DNA of 64,000 nucleotides from Mycobacterium sp. 050128 (GTDB lineage: Bacteria; Actinomycetota; Actinomycetes; Mycobacteriales; Mycobacteriaceae): contig NZ_JAZGLW010000001.1 of NCBI RefSeq assembly GCF_036409155.1, positions 434,001-498,000 of the forward strand, given 5' to 3'. Of this stretch, positions 48,911 to 59,093 are shown one piece after another. The notes below the pieces were generated by a model. It had not been told where the DNA came from. It made no database searches and saw nothing but the letters and a program-made list of their open reading frames with translations. Positions within the stretch are counted from its first letter, which is position 1. Every line of letters starts with the position of its first letter. Made by a program: the position numbers and the translations under genes.

Positions 48911-51366
48911 TGAACCTGGGTTCACAGAACAGGTACGTGTTCGCCGCGCCATCAGGGGAATATACCGGCCTGCCGATAGCTGACATGGCCGACGCTGGCG
49001 GCAAAGGCGCTGGCCTGATGCGCATACCACCGGATTGGTATCCCCCGACGATAATCGTGGGAGCCGGGCTGCATGCATGGTTCGATGCCGCCGACGCGGC
49101 TGCGAAAGCAACTTTGGAACACGCTTTATCCGGCGATGGGTTGGGCGCTGCGCTTAGCCAGTTGGTATCAGTGGAATCCCAGGAGCAAGTCCTCGTCAGG
49201 AGCAGTGCCTTAAACGAAGGTATCGCTGAGCGGGGTGCTTACGAGACGTTCGTTTCCCAACCCGACGTGAATGGAGTAGCTTCCCGACTTCGAGAGATTT
49301 GGGTTGCTGCCCAGCAACTACGAGATGGCGCGTGGATTGCCGCTCTCCTGCAACCCCAAATTGCCGCTAAGCTCGCTGGTCACTTGTCGAATGAGCATCG
49401 AGTAAGTCGAGAAAGCTACGGTTGGCTAGCAACGTTTATTGCTGGCGGGTCGCAGTCGACCGAACGTTGGCGCGTTAGCGGTGACCAAGGTGTGGATGAC
49501 GGGCCCCTTCACTGCTCCACAGTGACCTCACTGACAGCTCAACTCCGTCGCGTGGCAAACTGGTTTAGCAGTAAGCCCACCCGATATCATCTTGAGTGGG
49601 TTTGGGACGGGAATCGCCTGTGGATCGTGCAAGCGGACCCTGTCCATCCCGTTACGGGGAAAAGCCCGGGCGATTGCTGGATTCCGCCGCGCGCGCACGA
49701 AGTAAATTCGAACTCCTTACGGTATTGGGAGCCGGCTGCTCGCCATTTTGAGAAGGTATCGGCATCGCCATGGAGAAAAATTGAGAGTCTACGAGAGTTC
49801 TACCGAGCAGCATTGCCCGTCCCGGAGGTGTGGGCTCTTTCGAATGCGGCTGCTATTGAAATACTAGCCAATGGGGGCACACCTGAAGGGTTACTCAGTG
49901 ATCTTCAAGAGCTTTGCGCTGGGCACATCGTGGTGCGGGTCGACGTGACCTCTAACTTCGAAGGATTGATGTTGCCGAAGATAAACTGTACTAATGATCC
50001 GACAGAGGTGGTTGGATTTCTTCGCAAGGAAACAGGCAGGCTTGTCGGCCAAGGGATTCCTTATCGAAGTATCTGTTTCCTAGCTCATCGCTATCTTCGC
50101 GCTCGTGCGTGTGCATGGACAATTTCGTCTCCCCACTCGTCTGTAGTAACCATCGATAGCTGTTGGGGTTTAGCCGATGGAATGAGTTGGCTGCCCCATG
50201 ACCGATTTATGATTGATGTAGACGGATCAACGATGCAACGTTCGATCGTAGGTAAGCCCTCACTTTACGATGTATTAGAAGACCGCTCATGGGGGTACAG
50301 GGATACGCCGAGCGAATGGATCTGGCGTTCCAGCATGAGTGAGCAGCAATTTGTTAGCGTTGCGCGAGGCGCAAGGCGCCTCGCGGTTCAGGCCGGGGAG
50401 CCAGTACTCACGATGTGGTTTATCGGCCTCCTTGATGGCGCGGACGCGGATTGCATACCGTCGTTTCAAAATCACGAAATACCAGAAAACTCGAACGGTG
50501 TAATTGATGTCAGCCCTACCGCGCTAAGGGCGTCGATTAAAAGTCGCCACGACTTAGCAGCCTTCGACGATCGGTTCACCGCTCAGGATTCCGCGAAGGT
50601 CTTGTTGCTGGCCCCTACATCCGACTTGGTCCGAGATCCGTCATTTATTCATGAAGTAATCGAGGTAGCCCAACGCCGTGCGCTCGCTGTCGAGCTCGAT
50701 GGCAGCCCGCTGTGCCACCCGTTTTATCTTTTGCAGCGCGCAGGCATTCCCGTAGTATGCCGAGGTGTCCGTGAGGCCAAGCCGGTTTCCTTCGGGAAGC
50801 TCGTGCGAGACGCAATTCCGGACCTCATCGCACTAAAAGGCGAGTCGGTGGTGACTTACCGTGCGACTCCCACGGAGATATCAAGGTTGCTAAGAGTCAA
50901 GCTAATTGAGGAAGCAATGGAATTATTTCGGTCAAGCGACCGAGATGCGATTCTCGACGAGATTGCAGACTTGCTAGAGGTTGTAGACGCTTTACGCAGA
51001 AATGCAGGCTTGTCGATCCGCGCCGTAACCGAGCGGCGCAGATCAAAACGAGAAAGCCGGGGGGCCTTTGACGAGGGGCGAGTTCTTGTTGCGACAAGAC
51101 TCGGCCCCGAACCGCAGGAGGAGACATGTCAACTCGCTTTGCCAGTCCTGCCAGAAGGCTCTCGCCGACTCCCGCGATGGCAGGTACAACTCGAGGGCGA
51201 CCGCCTTGCTATCAGCAATATCCCGCCGATGCCGGGTGAAGCGGCTTCGTTTGTCGTTGAGACGGCTAGCGGTGCTCGCTTGGCAGTCGAGTATGCCACT
51301 GACGGCGTTGTGGTCACTCTAGACTCCAAGCCAATACAACCTGATCAACCGACGCTGTTCCAGTGA
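48910..51366 (+). CDS. PEP-synthase-like protein fused to a MazG-like NTP pyrophosphatase
   Basis: An 818-residue fusion. The N-terminal part resembles PEP-synthase/PPDK ATP-binding domains: GGKGAGL (30-36), VLVRSSALNEGIAERGAYETF (95-114) and EWVWDGNRLWIVQADP (229-244). H603, in CHPFYLLQRAGIPVVCRG, sits in a phosphohistidine-swivel-like context. From K630 (KLVRDAIPDLIALKGESV) to about 720 it is a MazG-like/COG4997-type pyrophosphatase with acidic EEAMELF and DEIADLLEVVDALRR. A further about 95 residues are unknown. It might phosphorylate and then hydrolyse a nucleotide, but no reaction is known. GTG start overlapping the upstream stop by one base. Confidence 0.82.
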   Translation: MNLGSQNRYVFAAPSGEYTGLPIADMADAGGKGAGLMRIPPDWYPPTIIVGAGLHAWFDAADAAAKATLEHALSGDGLGAALSQLVSVESQEQVLVRSSALNEGIAERGAYETFVSQPDVNGVASRLREIWVAAQQLRDGAWIAALLQPQIAAKLAGHLSNEHRVSRESYGWLATFIAGGSQSTERWRVSGDQGVDDGPLHCSTVTSLTAQLRRVANWFSSKPTRYHLEWVWDGNRLWIVQADPVHPVTGKSPGDCWIPPRAHEVNSNSLRYWEPAARHFEKVSASPWRKIESLREFYRAALPVPEVWALSNAAAIEILANGGTPEGLLSDLQELCAGHIVVRVDVTSNFEGLMLPKINCTNDPTEVVGFLRKETGRLVGQGIPYRSICFLAHRYLRARACAWTISSPHSSVVTIDSCWGLADGMSWLPHDRFMIDVDGSTMQRSIVGKPSLYDVLEDRSWGYRDTPSEWIWRSSMSEQQFVSVARGARRLAVQAGEPVLTMWFIGLLDGADADCIPSFQNHEIPENSNGVIDVSPTALRASIKSRHDLAAFDDRFTAQDSAKVLLLAPTSDLVRDPSFIHEVIEVAQRRALAVELDGSPLCHPFYLLQRAGIPVVCRGVREAKPVSFGKLVRDAIPDLIALKGESVVTYRATPTEISRLLRVKLIEEAMELFRSSDRDAILDEIADLLEVVDALRRNAGLSIRAVTERRRSKRESRGAFDEGRVLVATRLGPEPQEETCQLALPVLPEGSRRLPRWQVQLEGDRLAISNIPPMPGEAASFVVETASGARLAVEYATDGVVVTLDSKPIQPDQPTLFQ

Positions 51367-51377
51367 TAGGGGACCGG

Positions 51378-51626
51378 GTGAAAACCATCATCCATGTCAA
51401 TCAGCACAAAGTTCGCGCGAAGCATCCTGCACCTTTAACGGTCAAAACCTACAAGTCCAACAGCGAGGCAAACCATATCGACATTGTGGTTGATGGCCGT
51501 GTAGTGGCGACTGTGAAATACCAGCCTGACAAGCCGCTTTCCTGCGGTGCACGAGTATGGATAGAGACACAGGCACGCGTTGTGGTTCATGCACCGAACC
51601 AAGAAGAAGCACTGGACGGTGGCTGA
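51378..51626 (+). CDS. Small HVNQH/PDKPLSCGARVWIET-type conserved protein
   Basis: An 82-residue protein (MKTIIHVNQHKVRAK...VKYQPDKPLSCGARVWIETQARVVVHAP). The GTG at 51378 has AGGGG about seven bases upstream; an earlier GTG at 51363 overlaps the previous stop but lacks a ribosome site. The IHVNQH and PDKPLSCGARVWIE segments recall small uncharacterised bacterial proteins I have seen with these motifs, but I cannot name a family with certainty. Last gene of the HIT operon. It may be an accessory or inhibitor of the fusion enzyme. Confidence 0.82.
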   Translation: MKTIIHVNQHKVRAKHPAPLTVKTYKSNSEANHIDIVVDGRVVATVKYQPDKPLSCGARVWIETQARVVVHAPNQEEALDGG

Positions 51627-51752
51627 TGCTGGTCACTGCCGGACGAGACTGAGTGCACTACCAACTTGATCTGAGCCGCAACCGACTCATCGCTTGTGTT
51701 ATCCACAGGTTTTCGAATTCCGGTTCCCGCTGGAAACGAGTAACATTTCCAC

Positions 51753-52619
51753 GTGTCTTCCCACCGCATAGGTCGCTGGGTGGGCCCGGGGGTTTCTGCA
51801 GTGCTCACCACCGCCGGCCTGCTCCTGTCCCCAGCTGCGACGCCAATCGCCTCCGCCTTCGACTGCCCCGACGTCGAGGTCATCTTCGCCCGCGGCACCA
51901 ACGAGCCGGCCGGGTTGGGCCGCGTCGGCGATGCCTTCGTCGACTCGCTGCGCCAGCAGACCGGTCTGAACATCCTGCCCTACGGCGTCAACTACGCCGC
52001 CAGCAAGCTGCAGCTGCACGGCGGCGACGGGGCCAACGACACCATCGACCGCGTCAAGAAGAGCGTGGAAACGTGCCCCAACACCAAGATCGTGCTGGGC
52101 GGCTACTCGCAGGGCGCGTCGGTGATGGACATCGTGGCCGGCGTCCCGATCGGCGGTATCAGCTGGGGCAACAAGCTGCCGCCGCAGTACGCGGACAACA
52201 TCGCCGCCGTCGTCACCTTCGGTGACGTCGCCGACCGCGCCGGCGGCACCCTGCCCAGCCAGAGTGCGATGCTCGGCTCCAAGGCCGTCGACTATTGCAA
52301 CCCCAACGACCCGATCTGCCACGCCGGTCCCGGCAACGAGTGGAGCGGGCACACCGAGGGCTATGTCCCCGTCTACACCACCCAGGCGGCGCAGTTCGTC
52401 GCGTCCAAACTGATGGCCGGCACCGGCCAGTCGGTGCCCGGGTATGGGCCGTCGACGCCGGGCGCTGGCCCCAACACGCCGCAAACGCCGGGGCAGGCAC
52501 CGGGTCCCGGCTCGCCGACCCCCGGCCCGTTGAGCCCCAGCTACGCGCCGCAATCGCCGGCCCCGGCGGCGCCCGGACCTACGGTTCCCCAGACCGACAT
52601 GGTTGCCGCGGTTCACTGA
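51753..52619 (+). CDS. cut3: Secreted cutinase-family esterase, copy 1 (cut3-like)
   Basis: A 288-residue secreted alpha/beta-hydrolase. A signal peptide ([22 protein letters not shown]) precedes [32 protein letters not shown]. The catalytic serine is in [11 protein letters not shown]; the acid is in CNPNDPICH and the histidine in [10 protein letters not shown]; cysteines flank as in cutinases. It ends in a Pro/Gly-rich tail of about 70 residues. GTG start. Mycobacterial cutinase-like proteins are lipid esterases or phospholipases. Next to truA in the same place as Rv3451. Confidence 0.9.
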   Translation: MSSHRIGRWVGPGVSAVLTTAGLLLSPAATPIASAFDCPDVEVIFARGTNEPAGLGRVGDAFVDSLRQQTGLNILPYGVNYAASKLQLHGGDGANDTIDRVKKSVETCPNTKIVLGGYSQGASVMDIVAGVPIGGISWGNKLPPQYADNIAAVVTFGDVADRAGGTLPSQSAMLGSKAVDYCNPNDPICHAGPGNEWSGHTEGYVPVYTTQAAQFVASKLMAGTGQSVPGYGPSTPGAGPNTPQTPGQAPGPGSPTPGPLSPSYAPQSPAPAAPGPTVPQTDMVAAVH

Positions 52620-52649
52620 CGCACAGTCAATAACTTGTACTATCGCGGC

Positions 52650-53312
52650 ATGAGCCTTGCCGCGAAAAGATCACGGGCGCATAACTTTTCCTTGTTGGCA
52701 GTCGCCGCACTGGTGGTGGGCGCCGCGCTGGTGTTCGGGTCTCCGCTGATCCCGCGCGCGTTTGCCAGGTGCCCGGATGTCGAGGTGGTGTTCGCCCGCG
52801 GAACCGACGAGCCTCCCGGCCTCGGCAAAGTCGGCGGCGCCTTCGTCAACGCGCTGCGCCAGCAGACCAACCGCAATGTGGGGTCCTACGGCGTCAACTA
52901 CCCCGCTAACGACGATTTCCTGGCCGCCACCGACGGGGCGAACGACGCCAGTGCCCACATCCAGCACATGGCCGAACACTGCCCCGACACCAAGCTGGTG
53001 CTGGGCGGTTACTCCCAGGGCGCCGCGGTCATCGATATCGTCACCGCCGCACCGCTGCCCGCCCTCGGGTTTCGCGATCCGCTGCCGGCCGCGGCCGCCG
53101 ATCACGTCGCCGCGGTCGTCCTGTTCGGGAATCCGTCGGGGCGGGCCGGCAATCTGATGACGGTCCTTAGCACGGATTTGGGCGGCAAGATCCTCAACTT
53201 GTGCAATCCCGGCGACCCGATCTGCTCCGACGGCAACTCGTGGCCGGCCCACCTCAGCTACGTGCCCAAATTGACCAATAAGGCAGCACATTTCGTCGCC
53301 GGCAAGATCTAG
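52650..53312 (+). CDS. cut4: Secreted cutinase-family esterase, copy 2 (cut4-like)
   Basis: A 220-residue paralogue with signal peptide (SLLAVAALVVGAALVFGSPLIPRAFA), CPDVEVVFARGTDEPPGLGKVG, catalytic GYSQGAAVIDIV, acid NPGDPICSD and histidine PAHLSYVP. No Pro-rich tail. The ATG at 52650 (MSLAAKRS) is preferred over one five codons upstream. Follows copy 1 by about 30 bp and likely shares its transcript. Corresponds to Rv3452. Confidence 0.9.
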   Translation: MSLAAKRSRAHNFSLLAVAALVVGAALVFGSPLIPRAFARCPDVEVVFARGTDEPPGLGKVGGAFVNALRQQTNRNVGSYGVNYPANDDFLAATDGANDASAHIQHMAEHCPDTKLVLGGYSQGAAVIDIVTAAPLPALGFRDPLPAAAADHVAAVVLFGNPSGRAGNLMTVLSTDLGGKILNLCNPGDPICSDGNSWPAHLSYVPKLTNKAAHFVAGKI

Positions 53313-53396
53313 CCGCACAAAGATCCGGTCACACTGCGGTCGCGGAGTGGTCACAGCCGTTCACTAGCACCCGCCGAAAATGCGTACCATCGGCTC

Positions 53397-54041
53397 ATGG
53401 GGGTTAGACCGTTCAGCAACGCAGTGCTCGCAGCATTCATGACCATCGGTCCGGCAGTGGCCTTGGCGCCGGTGGCCTCGGCGGGGCCGCCGTGTCCGGG
53501 TGCCGAGGTGGTCTTCGCCCGCGGCCGCGAGGAACCGCCCGGAGCCGGCCTGGTTGGCGATGCGTTCGCCAATTCGCTGCGCGGCAAGACGCAGCTGCCC
53601 GTCGGCGTCTACGGGGTCAACTACCCCGCCGACGTCGATCCGGCCAAGGGCGCCATCGACATGAGCAACCACGTCCAGTACATGGCCAAACACTGCCCGG
53701 ACACCCGCGAGGTGCTCGGGGGTTACTCGCTCGGCGCCGTGTCGGCCGACCTGGTGATCGCGGTGACCCAGCCCTCGTTCGGCTTCAAGAATCCGCTGCC
53801 CCCGGGCATCGATCAGCACGTCGCGGCGGTCGCGTTGTTCGGCAACGGTACTCAGCGGGTGCTCGGCCCGGTCCCCGGCTTCAGCCCGGCGTTCGCCGGC
53901 AAGACGATCGAGGAGTGTGCACCCGGCGACCCGATCTGCAACGGCAACGGTAAGGCGGTGTGGGCGTCGCATCTGCAACCGTCGTACATCGACTCGGGAT
54001 TGGTGGATCAGGCGGCCAGTTTCGCGGCCGGCAAGCTGTAG
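53397..54041 (+). CDS. Secreted cutinase-family esterase, copy 3
   Basis: A third, more divergent cutinase (214 residues): signal peptide MGVRPFSNAVLAAFMTIGPAVALAPVASA, then CPGAEVVFARGREEPPGAGLVGDAF, catalytic VLGGYSLGAVSADLV, acid APGDPICNG and WASHLQPSYI for the histidine. The nucleophile elbow is GYSLG instead of GYSQG. In M. tuberculosis two small membrane genes (Rv3453-Rv3454) occupy this place, so this copy is a lineage-specific expansion. ATG start, convergent with truA. Confidence 0.9.
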   Translation: MGVRPFSNAVLAAFMTIGPAVALAPVASAGPPCPGAEVVFARGREEPPGAGLVGDAFANSLRGKTQLPVGVYGVNYPADVDPAKGAIDMSNHVQYMAKHCPDTREVLGGYSLGAVSADLVIAVTQPSFGFKNPLPPGIDQHVAAVALFGNGTQRVLGPVPGFSPAFAGKTIEECAPGDPICNGNGKAVWASHLQPSYIDSGLVDQAASFAAGKL

Positions 54042-54071
54042 TCGTCGCGATCGCCGACCGCGAGCCTCAAG

Positions 54072-54932
54072 CTAGCGCGTGCGCAGATCGCGGGTGATCA
54101 GGATCCGCGACGCGAGCTCGTCGTCGGGCGGATAGTCCACCCCCACCAGCGTCAGGCCCTCCGCCGGAGCGGCCGCGAAGTCGCTGGATCGTGCTGTGGC
54201 GCTAAGCAATTCACGGCACCATTGCGCGCTGCGCCGGTGTTCCCCGACGGCCAGCAGCGCGCCGACCAGCGAGCGCACCATCTGCCAGCAGAACGCATCC
54301 GCGGTGACGTGCGCGGTGATCAGGTCGCCGTCGCGCGACCAATCCAGCCGCTGCAGGTCGCGAATCGTGGTGGCGCCGCTGCGATAGCGACAGAAGGCCG
54401 CAAAGTCGTTCAACCCCAGCAGATCTTGCGATGCGACGCGCATCGCCTCGACGTCCAGGTCGCGCGGCCAGGCGGTGATGTAGCGCGCTTGCCGCGGCTG
54501 CACACCGTAGGCGGCCGTCGACAACCGGTACTCGTAATGGCGCCGTAGCGCCGAGAACCGCGCGTCGAAACCCGCTGGGGCGCGGGATATTCCGAGTACC
54601 CGGACGTCGGTGGGTAAAAAGCGGCCCAGGCGGCGCAGCAGTGGCAGGAATTCCGGATCGCCCGCGCGTGGCGAACGCGGGTAGGCATTGGGCAAGGCGG
54701 CGGCGGGCACATCGACATGGGCCACCTGTCCGGTGGCATGTACTCCGGTGTCGGTGCGCCCGGCCGCGCACAGCTTTACCGGCGTGCGGAAAACCGTCGT
54801 CAGCGCGTCGTCGATGACGCCGGCGACAGTGCGCTGCCCGGCCTGCGTTGCCCAGCCCGCGAAATCGGTTCCGTCGTAGGCGATATCGAGCCTAAGACGG
54901 ACGGCTTCGCTATTTGTCGGTGGACTCGTCAC
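54072..54932 (-). CDS. truA: tRNA pseudouridine synthase A TruA
   Basis: Forms pseudouridine at tRNA positions 38-40. The 286-residue protein has the catalytic aspartate in [19 protein letters not shown], preceded by [17 protein letters not shown], and [13 protein letters not shown] and [17 protein letters not shown] for RNA binding. The start is uncertain: GTG at 54932, overlapping the rplQ end by 23 bp, or TTG at 54992. Ortholog of Rv3455c, last gene of the rpsM-rplQ-truA operon. Confidence 0.93.
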   Translation of the reverse strand: MTSPPTNSEAVRLRLDIAYDGTDFAGWATQAGQRTVAGVIDDALTTVFRTPVKLCAAGRTDTGVHATGQVAHVDVPAAALPNAYPRSPRAGDPEFLPLLRRLGRFLPTDVRVLGISRAPAGFDARFSALRRHYEYRLSTAAYGVQPRQARYITAWPRDLDVEAMRVASQDLLGLNDFAAFCRYRSGATTIRDLQRLDWSRDGDLITAHVTADAFCWQMVRSLVGALLAVGEHRRSAQWCRELLSATARSSDFAAAPAEGLTLVGVDYPPDDELASRILITRDLRTR

Positions 54933-55539
54933 CCTCGCCGGCGACCTCAGCCTCGGGCTGCTCGGCCGCATCGGCCTCGGCGGCCGGCTCAACGGCTTCG
55001 GTCGTGGCCTCTTCGACCTCGGCTTCGGGAGCAGTCGCCTCCTCGGCCGTCGGGCCTTCGGCGGCCTCGGGCTCGACCGCGGCCTGCGGCGCGGCGGCCG
55101 CGACCACCGGCGCCCCTCCAGTCTCGGAAGCCTTCTTCGACGCCTTCACCCGACGCGCACGGTCGGCCTCCGCGGTGACGGTCTTTTCCTGCACCAGCTC
55201 GATCACGGCCATCGGGGCGTTGTCGCCCTTGCGCGCCTCGACCTTGATGATGCGGGTGTAGCCACCCTCACGATCGGCGAAGTGCGGCCCGATCTCCGCG
55301 AAAAGGGCGTGCACCACGTCCTTGTCGCGGATCTTCTTCATCACCTCTCGGCGATTGTGCAGCGTGCCCTTTTTCGCGTGCGTGATCAGCTTCTCCGCGT
55401 ACGGCCGCAGCGCACGTGCCTTCGGCTCGGTCGTCTTGATGCGACCGTGCTCGAACAGCGACGTGGCCAGGTTGGCCAGCAGAGCCTTCTGGTGCGAAGA
55501 CGACCCGCCGAGGCGAGGGCCCTTGGTGGGCTTGGGCAT
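54910..55539 (-). CDS. rplQ: 50S ribosomal protein bL17
   Basis: A 209-residue L17. The conserved core is the first about 120 residues ([56 protein letters not shown]). The C-terminal about 75 residues are Ala/Glu-rich ([17 protein letters not shown]), a mycobacterial extension longer than in most bacteria. ATG start. Ortholog of Rv3456c. Separated from rpoA by 174 bp containing a 57-bp tandem repeat. Confidence 0.96.
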   Translation of the reverse strand: MPKPTKGPRLGGSSSHQKALLANLATSLFEHGRIKTTEPKARALRPYAEKLITHAKKGTLHNRREVMKKIRDKDVVHALFAEIGPHFADREGGYTRIIKVEARKGDNAPMAVIELVQEKTVTAEADRARRVKASKKASETGGAPVVAAAAPQAAVEPEAAEGPTAEEATAPEAEVEEATTEAVEPAAEADAAEQPEAEVAGEGDESTDK

Positions 55540-55590
55540 TGCACTATCTCCTATTTAGCGGCCGACCCCCGTATCAGGTAGGGCCGGGAC

Positions 55591-55712
55591 GGACGGTGTT
55601 GCAGGTGTCCGGTTCCTCAGCGGCCGCTGCACGGCCGCATCGTCGCCGGACGGTGTTGCAGGTGTCCGGTTCCTCAGCGGCCGCTGCACGGCCGCATCGT
55701 CGCCGGACGGTG
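55591..55712. repeat. 57-bp tandem repeat between rpoA and rplQ
   Basis: Two identical 57-base units (55591-55647 and 55648-55704) followed by the first eight bases of a third copy (55705-55712), just after which the rpoA stop is reached. Each unit contains GCGGCCGC within AGCGGCCGCT, a perfect palindrome. A duplication inside the ribosomal/rpoA operon is unusual; it could change L17 expression or reflect a VNTR-like locus. Confidence 0.9.
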
Positions 55713-55713
55713 C

Positions 55714-56799
<1,086 letters not shown>

Positions 56800-56833
56800 T
56801 TAGGGTTTTCGGGCCGGGCGGCCCGAAATTCCA

Positions 56834-57439
56834 TTACTTCGAGTAGTACTCGACGATGAGCTGCTCGGTGAGCGGCACGTCGATCTGTGCGCGCTCGGGC
56901 AATTGGTGCACGAGGATGCGCTGACGCTCCCCGACCACCTGCAGCCAGCTCGGGATCGGACGGTCGCCCGCCGTCTCCCGCGCGATCTGGAAGGGCACGG
57001 TGTTCAGCGACCCGTCCCGCACGTCGATGATGTCGTACTGCGACACCCGGTAGCTGGGGACGTTGACGTGCACGCCGTTGACGCTGAAGTGCCCGTGGCT
57101 GACCAGCTGGCGGGCCATCCGGCGGGTACGCGCCAGCCCGGCGCGGTACACGACGTTGTCCAACCGGCTCTCCAGGATCTGCAGCAGGTTCTCACCGGTC
57201 TTGCCGGAGTGGCGCACGGCCTCTTCGTAGTAGCGACGGAACTGCTTTTCCATTACGCCGTAGGTGAAGCGGGCCTTCTGCTTCTCCTGCAGCTGCAGCA
57301 GGTATTCGCTTTCCTTGATCCGTGCGCGGCCGTGCTGGCCGGGCGGGTAGGGACGCTTCTCGAAGGCCTGGTCGCCACCGACGAGGTCGGTGCGCAGCCG
57401 GCGCGACTTGCGAGTGATGGGTCCGGTGTAACGAGCCAT
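56834..57439 (-). CDS. rpsD: 30S ribosomal protein uS4
   Basis: A 201-residue primary 16S rRNA-binding protein that starts assembly of the 30S body. The basic N-terminus MARYTGPITRKSRRLRTDLVGG lacks the zinc cysteines found in some S4 forms (C- type). The S4 RNA-binding domain is RLDNVVYRAGLARTRRMARQLVSHGHFSVNGVHVNVPSYRV. Between rpsK and rpoA; 76 bp to rpoA. Ortholog of Rv3458c. Confidence 0.98.
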   Translation of the reverse strand: MARYTGPITRKSRRLRTDLVGGDQAFEKRPYPPGQHGRARIKESEYLLQLQEKQKARFTYGVMEKQFRRYYEEAVRHSGKTGENLLQILESRLDNVVYRAGLARTRRMARQLVSHGHFSVNGVHVNVPSYRVSQYDIIDVRDGSLNTVPFQIARETAGDRPIPSWLQVVGERQRILVHQLPERAQIDVPLTEQLIVEYYSK

Positions 57440-57449
57440 GATTCTCCTC

Positions 57450-57869
<420 letters not shown>

Positions 57870-57875
57870 GGGCGG

Positions 57876-58250
57876 TTACCTGGCCTTCTTCTTGCCGGCG
57901 ATGGTGCGCTTGGGGCCCTTGCGGGTACGCGCGTTGGTCTTGGTGCGCTGGCCACGCACCGGCAGGCCGCGGCGGTGCCGCAGACCCTGGTAGCAGCCGA
58001 TCTCGATCTTGCGGCGGATGTCGGCCTGAACCTCGCGACGCAGGTCACCCTCGACCTTGAGGTTGGCCTCGATGTAGTCACGCAGGTGGGTCAGCTGGTC
58101 ATCGGTGAGGTCCCTGGTGCGCAGATTCCGGTCGATGCCGGTCGCTTCCAAGATCTCGGTGGAGCGGGTACGGCCGATGCCGAAGATGTAGGTCAGCGCG
58201 ATCTCCATCCGCTTGTCACGCGGCAGATCGACGCCTACTAGTCGAGCCAT
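57876..58250 (-). CDS. rpsM: 30S ribosomal protein uS13
   Basis: A 124-residue protein of the 30S head that contacts the P-site tRNA and the 50S subunit. It begins [30 protein letters not shown] and has the C-terminal [26 protein letters not shown] tail that reaches the decoding region. Six-base gap to rpsK. Ortholog of Rv3460c. Confidence 0.98.
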   Translation of the reverse strand: MARLVGVDLPRDKRMEIALTYIFGIGRTRSTEILEATGIDRNLRTRDLTDDQLTHLRDYIEANLKVEGDLRREVQADIRRKIEIGCYQGLRHRRGLPVRGQRTKTNARTRKGPKRTIAGKKKAR

Positions 58251-58467
58251 AGGTGGCGTTTCCTCTTTTTCTAAGCGGAGGTCTTTTCCCAGCCCGTTCC
58301 CGAATTGATCGGGGCCCGGCCTCCGACCGGGCGTGGATGAAAGGGCCCATCTCTAAAGATGCGAGCCGTTCAGTGGTGCTGGGAGGTCTGCATTCAGTTG
58401 TGGGTGCTACTCGGCCTGGGTCTTGGTTCGTTTGTGCCGACCCGCTACGCCGTGCTTGCGGTCGCGG

Positions 58468-58581
58468 CTAACCCTGGCGCTGCTTGTGGCGTGGATCGGA
58501 GCAGATCACCATGACCCGCCCATGCCGACGGATCACCCTGCACTTGTCGCAAATCGGCTTCACGCTGGGGTTGACCTTCAC
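58468..58581 (-). CDS. rpmJ: 50S ribosomal protein bL36
   Basis: A 37-residue zinc-ribbon protein, too short for most ORF listings: [36 protein letters not shown]. It has the zinc ligands C11, C14, C27 and H32, so it is the zinc-containing (C+) form. GTG start at 58581. It lies 33 bp downstream of infA and 217 bp upstream of rpsM. Ortholog of Rv3461c. Confidence 0.95.
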
Positions 58582-58614
58582 GGCTTTTCGATCCTGTTCT
58601 CGTCTGTTGGTTGG

Positions 58615-58836
58615 TTACTTGTACCGGTACACGATGCGGCCCCGGGACAGGTCGTAGGGAGACAGCTCCACCACCACCCGGTCCTCGGGCAGGATGCGGA
58701 TGTAGTGCTGCCGCATCTTGCCGCTGATGTGGGCAAGCACCTTGTGACCGTTCTCCAGCTCAATGCGAAACATCGCATTGGGCAGGGGCTCGACCACCCG
58801 GCCCTCGACCTCGATGGCGCCGTCCTTCTTGGCCAT
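58615..58836 (-). CDS. infA: Translation initiation factor IF-1
   Basis: A 73-residue S1/OB-fold protein that blocks the ribosomal A site during initiation. It starts [72 protein letters not shown]. Ortholog of Rv3462c. First gene of the infA-rpmJ-rpsM-rpsK-rpsD-rpoA-rplQ-truA run; 257 bp upstream contain its promoter and that of the divergent response-regulator gene. Confidence 0.97.
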
Positions 58837-59093
58837 AACTACTCGTCAAATCCTCGTCGTTTAGTTTCGTTGTCGTCTGCGCCAACGCGGCACAGGATTC
58901 ACACCGACTTTGGAACGTGAGCCGGTGACAGGAAATTCCCAGGGAACGGACACACAAAAAAGCCGGCGCGAAATGTCGCACCGTCGCTCCATGGTACCCG
59001 CTCGTGCGGCATGGCCAAAATCCGCGATCCGGGCGCTCGCGGGCGCCACCTCGACCCACCACAGCACTCCTGACAAGCGCATACTTGACCACG

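Larger units (their letters stand above)
44638..51626. mobile_element. Genomic island at the ESX-4 position, candidate undescribed defence/RNA-nucleotide system
   Basis: Six genes in two divergent operons lie between rplM and the first cutinase, exactly where M. tuberculosis has ESX-4 (esxT-eccB4). Codon choice and base composition shift toward A/T: 48721-48780 contains 29 G+C of 60, against 48 of 60 for 43801-43860 in rpsI. Minus-strand operon: GNAT-PIN-ASCH protein then an ASCH protein (8-bp overlap). Plus-strand operon: HIT protein, membrane protein, PEP-synthase-like/MazG fusion, small protein, with 31-bp, 1-bp-overlap and 11-bp spacings. No integrase, transposase, tRNA or direct-repeat boundary was seen, so the insertion mechanism is unknown. 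Genes are annotated individually. Confidence 0.75.

Noticed and set aside
55591..55712. CRISPR-like array
   Set aside because: The repeats are directly adjacent with no spacers and only two full units; it is a tandem duplication.
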